NCBI GenBank assembly: GCA_002067855.1
Contig: MVQS01000134.1
Span: forward strand, 1-15,800
Reading direction: 5' to 3'
From: Syntrophaceae bacterium PtaB.Bin038
GTDB taxonomy: Bacteria; Desulfobacterota; Syntrophia; Syntrophales; UBA2192
DNA length: 15,800 nt
This document shows, in pieces, positions 12,485-15,800 of this stretch (position 1 is the stretch's first letter; each line of letters opens with the position of its first letter). The translations under genes and the position numbers were made by a program. The notes below the pieces were generated by a model, which was given only the letters and a program-made list of their open reading frames with translations, was not told the DNA's origin and ran no database searches.

Positions 12485-13263
12485 CCCAGTTCTTTCCCAA
12501 GCGCCTTGAAGTGCGGCGGGAACTCCGGCTGGAAGTTCAGGAAGAACGTCACGGGGTATCCGGCGCCCACCTTCTTGCCCGCCTCCTGCAGCCCCGTCAT
12601 GAGCTGCGCGAGCCCCCTCGCGGGCAGAGAGAAGACCATCTCGTCGTCCTGGGTGAGCGAGAACACCCGGTCGCCCATGCCGGGGACGGCCACGCGCGGT
12701 TTCTGCTCCTTGAACGGCGCGATCAGGTATTCGGCGCATTCGATCTTGCCGCCGAAGTTTCCGACAATCCGTTCCCCGTCCTGCCAGCTCCAGGCCTGGA
12801 CAAGCCGCATCGCCTGCGCGGGGTTGCCGTAGAGCACGACAATATCCGGCTCAAAGGCTGCACGGGCAAGCGGGGCGATGAGCAGGGCCGCATATTCTTC
12901 CTTCCCGAGCCGGCAGATGGACATGCCCTCGCGGGTCCCCGTTTCTTCCGTCCGCGCGTAGGCACCGCCGCAGAAGAGCTTCCCGATGGCTGCCGCCGTG
13001 TCGTCGGCGTTGCTGAACCCGAAGGCGATACCGGCCGGCACACAGACCAGGTCCTCCTTTGCAAGGCCCACCGTCCAGCCGTAGAGGCGCGCCATGCTGG
13101 CGGCCTGGCAGACGGCAACCCTCTTTCCCAGCGCAACGGAGGGCTGCCTCGTCTTCTCCGGGAAGGCCTTTTCCTTGAGGAACTTCACGGCCAGAGGCAA
13201 GGTCCTCAGCCTGAGGTTGTTCCGGATGAACTCCGCCGCTTCCGCGTAATTCTGTGCACTCAT
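12475..13263 (-). CDS. DUF169 family protein (COG2043-like)
   Basis: This 262-residue protein fits the uncharacterised DUF169 family, common in anaerobes and methanogens. Family-like features are the N-terminal LRLRTLPLAVKFLKE, VAVCQAASMARLYGWTV with Cys52, the EDLVCVPAG segment with Cys74, then IVVLYGNPAQAMRLVQAW near 141-158, and VFSLTQDDEMVFSLPARGLAQL near 200-221. Cysteines are at 52, 74, 98, 117 and 176. C52 and C74 sit in the most conserved-looking blocks and could bind a metal or cofactor, which is inference. There is no signal peptide or membrane segment, so it is probably cytoplasmic. The ATG at 13263 has a strong AGGAGGAGG just upstream. No function is established that I can state. 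The stop codon lies inside a perfect hairpin. Confidence 0.85.
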   Translation of the reverse strand: MSAQNYAEAAEFIRNNLRLRTLPLAVKFLKEKAFPEKTRQPSVALGKRVAVCQAASMARLYGWTVGLAKEDLVCVPAGIAFGFSNADDTAAAIGKLFCGGAYARTEETGTREGMSICRLGKEEYAALLIAPLARAAFEPDIVVLYGNPAQAMRLVQAWSWQDGERIVGNFGGKIECAEYLIAPFKEQKPRVAVPGMGDRVFSLTQDDEMVFSLPARGLAQLMTGLQEAGKKVGAGYPVTFFLNFQPEFPPHFKALGKELGLL

Positions 13264-13311
13264 TCTCCTCCTCCTTCGGGATAGGGCTAGGGGCTTATGG
13301 CGACTGTTTTA

Positions 13312-13405
13312 GGCTTATGGCTTAGGGCTTAAGGCTTAAGGTAAAATACAACATCATGGTTTCCTCCTTTGACCTTTGACCTTGCGCCTTATGCCTTAAG
13401 CCTTA
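13312..13405. repeat. Inverted heptamer array, GGCTTAN family
   Basis: On the plus strand, 13312-13341 reads GGCTTAT, GGCTTAG, GGCTTAA, GGCTTAA and then GG. After a 21-base spacer, the minus strand from about 13405 back to 13363 reads in the same 7-base register: GGCTTAA, GGCATAA, GGCGCAA, GGTCAAA, GGTCAAA, then GGAGG. The units closest to the outer right end are best preserved. A degenerate outlying piece (GGGCTAGGGGCTTATGG) lies at 13284-13300. It sits just upstream of the DUF169 ribosome-binding site, in that gene's leader or promoter region. Confidence 0.85.
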
Positions 13406-13495
13406 CGTCTGCTTCTATCTCGCCTTAAGCCTTACGCAGGCTCTTGCATATGCCTTTAGCCTTGCGCCTGCTGTCATCTTGCCTTTAGCCTCACG
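13393..13495. repeat. Four direct repeats of 29-30-base period
   Basis: A 15-base core, GCCTTWAGCCTYRCG, occurs at 13393-13407, 13422-13436, 13452-13466 and 13481-13495. Starts are spaced 29, 30 and 29 bases apart, with 14-15-base intervening segments that share some sequence (for example CTGCTTCTATCT and CTGCTGTCATCT). The core is itself two inverted-orientation heptamers of the neighbouring array, so this appears to be a higher-order expansion of it. It is too short in repeat and spacer for a CRISPR array. Confidence 0.8.
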
Positions 13496-13549
13496 CCCGC
13501 CATTTTCGTATACCGCCTTTTCGCATGGGCTGGAAGCAGAATTTAAAAG

Positions 13550-13587
13550 AAATCCCCCTCCCTCCCGTTTCCGGGAAAGAGGGGGAT
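13550..13587 (-). terminator. Intrinsic terminator of the thiolase gene, short copy of the ATCCCCCT element
   Basis: ATCCCCCTC (13552-13560) pairs with GAGGGGGAT (13579-13587), and TCCCG (13563-13567) pairs with CGGGA (13572-13576), giving a 16-position stem with two mismatches and a TTTC loop. In the direction of thiolase transcription the stem is followed by TTTCTTTT, so it fits an intrinsic terminator starting 32 bases after the stop. Both ends are identical in sequence to the element at 11789-11861. Confidence 0.82.
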
Positions 13588-13618
13588 GTCCTATTCACCT
13601 GGTGCCCAATGCCTGCTT

Positions 13619-14806
13619 TTACAACATCTCATAGATGCCCGCCGCGCCCATGCCGCCGCCGATGCACATGGAGACCATGCAGCGCTTGGCCTTGCGGCGC
13701 TTCGCCTCGTGCAGGATCTGCGCCGTGAGCTTTGCGCCGGTCGCTCCCAGGGGGTGGCCCAGGGCGATGGCCCCGCCGTTGGGGTTGATGTCGCCCTTCC
13801 AGTAGCGCTCCTCGATCCCGAGGAGGCGGCACGAGGCGATGGCCTGGGAGGCGAAGGCCTCGTTGATCTCGAACAGATCGATGTCGTCCGTCTTCAGCCC
13901 TGCCAGCTTCAGAACCTTCGGGATGGCCACGGAGGGACCCATGCCCATCTCCTCGGGCGCGCAGCCCGCCACGGCGTAGAAGGTCATCTTCGCCAGGGGC
14001 TTGAGGCCCAGGGCCTTGGCCTTCTCTTCCGTCATGAGCAGGGCGAAGGCGGCCCCGTCGGTCATCTGCGAGGAGTTGCCCGCCGTCACCGAGCCCCCCG
14101 CCTTGAACGCGGGCTTGAGCTTGCCCAGGTCGGCGACCGTCGTCGGCCACCGGACGCCGTCATCGGCTCCGAAGGTGACCTCTTCGCGGATGCGCTTGCC
14201 GCTCGCGTCCTTCTTGTATCTCCAGGCCTTGATGGGGATCGTCTCGTCCTTGAACTTTCCGGCCTTGAGGGCCTCTGCGGCCCGGCGGTTGCTCTCGACG
14301 CCCATCTTGTCCTGGTCCTCGCGGGAGACGTTGTGCTTGGCGGCGACGTTCTCCGCCGTGATGCCCATGGACACGTATGTGTTGGGCCGGTTGCCCCAGT
14401 CCGGGTGAGGCCGGAACTGGCTTCCGCCCATGGGGATGTGGGTCATGGTCTCGCAGCCCCCGGCGATGATGACGTCGGACCAGCCCGCCCGGATCTTCGC
14501 CGTCGCGTCGGCGATGGCCTGAAGGCCCGAGGAGCAGAACCGGTTGATCGTCATGCCCGAAGTTTCGATGGGCAGCCCCGCGCCCAGGGCGAGGACGCGG
14601 CCGAGGTTCATGCCCGTCTCGGCCTCCGGGAAGGCGCAGCCGACGATGAGGTCGTCCACGTCCCTGGGGTCGAGCTGCGGGACCTTTTCCAGCAGCCCCT
14701 TCACGACCTGCAGGCCGAACTCGTCGGCCCGGGTGGCCGCAAGGCCCCCCCGTCTATAACGCCCGCCCGGGCTCCTGACCGCTGCAACAATAACGGCTTC
14801 TCTCAT
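13619..14806 (-). CDS. fadA: Acetyl-CoA C-acyltransferase (thiolase)
   Basis: This 395-residue thiolase has all catalytic residues: nucleophile Cys91 in NRFCSSGLQA, His351 in ALGHPLGATGAK, and the acid/base Cys381 in CIGGGMGAAG. NEAF lies at 315-318 and the CoA-loop GGSVTAGNSSQMTDGAA at about 237-253. It cleaves 3-ketoacyl-CoA with CoA to acetyl-CoA plus a shortened acyl-CoA, the last step of beta-oxidation. It could also run in reverse as an acetoacetyl-CoA synthase. The length is standard. The ATG at 14806 is preceded by GGGAGGAA. The FadN-type gene lies upstream on the same strand, as in fadNA-type operons, which favours the degradative role. A 264-base spacer with an inverted octamer array separates them, so a separate promoter is possible. 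Confidence 0.94.
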   Translation of the reverse strand: MREAVIVAAVRSPGGRYRRGGLAATRADEFGLQVVKGLLEKVPQLDPRDVDDLIVGCAFPEAETGMNLGRVLALGAGLPIETSGMTINRFCSSGLQAIADATAKIRAGWSDVIIAGGCETMTHIPMGGSQFRPHPDWGNRPNTYVSMGITAENVAAKHNVSREDQDKMGVESNRRAAEALKAGKFKDETIPIKAWRYKKDASGKRIREEVTFGADDGVRWPTTVADLGKLKPAFKAGGSVTAGNSSQMTDGAAFALLMTEEKAKALGLKPLAKMTFYAVAGCAPEEMGMGPSVAIPKVLKLAGLKTDDIDLFEINEAFASQAIASCRLLGIEERYWKGDINPNGGAIALGHPLGATGAKLTAQILHEAKRRKAKRCMVSMCIGGGMGAAGIYEML

Positions 14807-15070
14807 GGTATGGTTCCTCCCTTGGTTTAAGAGACGGTTTTAATCTTCCAAGTCTTGTCCTGCATCGGGCTGACCCAAAGTGCCCGGATGCAAGGCCTCC
14901 GTTAAGGATTGCGAAGTTAGGAAGTTATGAAAAGCGGAAGATCGGCGTGGATGCATTATCTCTTCTCTGATCCGCTCTGCCTCACTTCTGCTCTTCCTAT
15001 CTTCGCGGACTTCATGTCCAAAGACCGACGCAAGCTATTAGACGGGACGTTGCCCCCGGTTCTCCGCGTA
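14807..15070. other. Spacer between the FadN-type and thiolase genes
   Basis: This 264-base gap is unusually long for two genes expected to be co-transcribed. It contains the inverted octamer array at 14913-15004 and, nearer the thiolase start, an AT-richer stretch with CTTGG facing CCAAG (about 14820-14851). No coding sequence is supported. A thiolase promoter on the minus strand is plausible here, but I did not find a convincing consensus. Confidence 0.45.
14913..15004. repeat. Inverted octamer array, GAAGTTAG family, second locus
   Basis: On the plus strand from 14913 the 8-base register reads GAAGTTAG, GAAGTTAT, GAAAAGCG, GAAGATCG. The minus strand from 15004 reads GAAGATAG, GAAGAGCA, GAAGTGAG, GCAGAGCG, GATCAGAG. 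The outermost 13 bases (14911-14923 against 14994-15006) are inverted with one mismatch. The best-preserved units equal those at 10770-10872, about 4 kb away, so both belong to one family. The inner units are more decayed. Confidence 0.78.
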
Positions 15071-15800
15071 CTAGTTACGCAGCGGCTTGCCCGTGGACAG
15101 CAGCGACATGATCCGGTCCTGCGTCTTCTGCTCGCCGCAGAGGCTCAGGAAGGCCTCGCGCTCCAGGTCCAGGAGCTCCTGCTCCGTCACGGTCGTCCCC
15201 TCGGCGCAGTCGCCACCGGAGATGATGTGGCCGAGCTTGCGGGCGATGTGGACGTCGTAGTCGCTGATGTAGTTGCCGTGCCGCATGTTGTAGAGGACGG
15301 CCTCGCAGATGCCGCGGAAGTTCTCGCCCATTACGGGAACGAGCGCAGGCTTGGGCGGCTTGTAGAACTTCGACAGGCCCAGGACGATCTGCTTGGCGTC
15401 GTTGAGCTGCTGGTCGCGGTTGATGCTGATGCCGTCGGTCTTGCGGACGTAGCCCAGTTCCTTGGCCTCCTCGGCGCTCGTGGCCACCTTGGCCATGCCG
15501 ATGTTCTCGAAGACCTTCCCGAAGAATCCCTGCAGGTTGAGGCCCTGCTCCACGACCCCCATGGGAATCCCCTCGGTCACGCGGACCATGAGCTCCTTGG
15601 TGCCGCCGCCCGCGGGGATGACGCCCGCACCCACTTCCACCAGGCCGATGTAGGTCTCGGCCGCGGGCTGGCACCTGGCGCCGTGCATGGCGATCTCGCA
15701 GCCGCCGCCGAGGGTCATGCCGGCGGGCGCCGTCACGACGGGCTTCTCGCAGAACTTCAGGCGCATGTTGGCCTGCTGGAAGTCGTTGATCATCTTCTCG
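15071..15800 (-). CDS. fadN: FadN-type 3-hydroxyacyl-CoA dehydrogenase/enoyl-CoA hydratase, C-terminal part (runs off the window)
   Basis: The frame enters from beyond base 15800 and ends at a TAG (15071-15073), showing about 242 residues. Counted from the internal Met at 15793, GGGCEIAMHGAR (29-40) and ETYIGLVEVGAGVIPAGGGT (46-65) are the crotonase oxyanion and active-site blocks. E33 and E53 are 20 residues apart, as are the two catalytic glutamates of enoyl-CoA hydratase. The crotonase module closes the protein, the order seen in FadN-type fusions (dehydrogenase first), whereas FadB and FadJ have it at the N-terminus. The C-terminal segment with GNYISDYDVHIARKLGHIISGG is also FadN-like. 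It would hydrate enoyl-CoA and oxidise the 3-hydroxyacyl-CoA product with NAD. The dehydrogenase part is outside the window, so the fusion is inferred. The thiolase gene follows. Confidence 0.8.
   Translation of the reverse strand, partial: EKMINDFQQANMRLKFCEKPVVTAPAGMTLGGGCEIAMHGARCQPAAETYIGLVEVGAGVIPAGGGTKELMVRVTEGIPMGVVEQGLNLQGFFGKVFENIGMAKVATSAEEAKELGYVRKTDGISINRDQQLNDAKQIVLGLSKFYKPPKPALVPVMGENFRGICEAVLYNMRHGNYISDYDVHIARKLGHIISGGDCAEGTTVTEQELLDLEREAFLSLCGEQKTQDRIMSLLSTGKPLRN

Larger units (their letters stand above)
13264..13618. other. Repeat-rich spacer between the thiolase and DUF169 genes
   Basis: This 355-base spacer has no supported gene. From the DUF169 end it holds the ribosome-binding site of that gene, an inverted heptamer array (13312-13405), a partly overlapping set of four 29-30-base direct repeats (13393-13495), an AT-richer stretch, and the hairpin downstream of the thiolase gene (13550-13587). 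The DUF169 promoter must lie within or beyond the repeats. I could not identify a clear -35/-10 pair. Confidence 0.7.

Noticed and set aside
13393..13495. CRISPR-like pattern of evenly spaced repeats
   Set aside because: The shared core is only about 15 bases and the intervening segments 14-15 bases and partly similar to each other. No cas gene is nearby, and the core is made of the neighbouring heptamers.
13586..14830. A 414-codon plus-strand frame opposite the thiolase
   Set aside because: It is the antisense shadow of a thiolase with all its catalytic residues; its translation has no domain.

Overview
The window is GC-rich and gene-dense, from a Gram-negative bacterium. A KdsD-type arabinose-5-phosphate isomerase implies Kdo/lipopolysaccharide. 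A FadN-type beta-oxidation enzyme beside a thiolase, a three-gene TRAP transporter, a DUF169 protein, an HDOD protein and a multi-PAS soluble hybrid kinase together resemble anaerobic Desulfobacterota (Syntrophales-like). That placement is inference from gene content. No rRNA, tRNA, insertion sequence, phage gene or CRISPR array was found.

Layout. 1-834 (minus): the N-terminal part of an SGNH/GDSL-like hydrolase, then a YjbQ-family protein. 1118-5025 (plus): kdsD, a candidate terminator, then a compact dctP-dctQ-dctM TRAP operon whose last two genes overlap (TGATG). 5236-8492 (plus): a four-PAS hybrid histidine kinase, translationally coupled (ATGA) to a single receiver domain that has glycine at the expected phospho-acceptor position. 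That receiver gene overlaps convergent corA by 50 bp. 8443-9507 (minus): a CorA magnesium/cobalt channel. 9920-10777 (plus): an HDOD-domain protein. 10877-15800 (all minus): a nitrilase-superfamily amidohydrolase, a GNAT acetyltransferase, a DUF169 protein, a thiolase, and the C-terminal part of a FadN-type hydroxyacyl-CoA dehydrogenase/enoyl-CoA hydratase.

How the genes fit together. The FadN-type protein and the thiolase supply the last three steps of fatty acyl-CoA beta-oxidation. The TRAP system imports an organic anion that cannot be named from sequence. The kinase and receiver pair has no DNA-binding or enzymatic output in this window, so any output must lie elsewhere or act by protein contact.

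The most unusual content is between the genes. Four spacers (363-432, 10770-10872, 13312-13405, 14913-15004) hold short tandem arrays of 7- or 8-base units, each followed by the same kind of unit in inverted orientation. The unit sequence differs between loci, but the architecture is the same, and the arrays touch or nearly touch gene ends. A second element, bounded by ATCCCCCT/AGGGGGAT, occurs twice in opposite orientations (11789-11861 and 13550-13587). No clear new multi-gene defence or metabolic system is visible. The inverted short-repeat arrays are the best candidate for something under-described.
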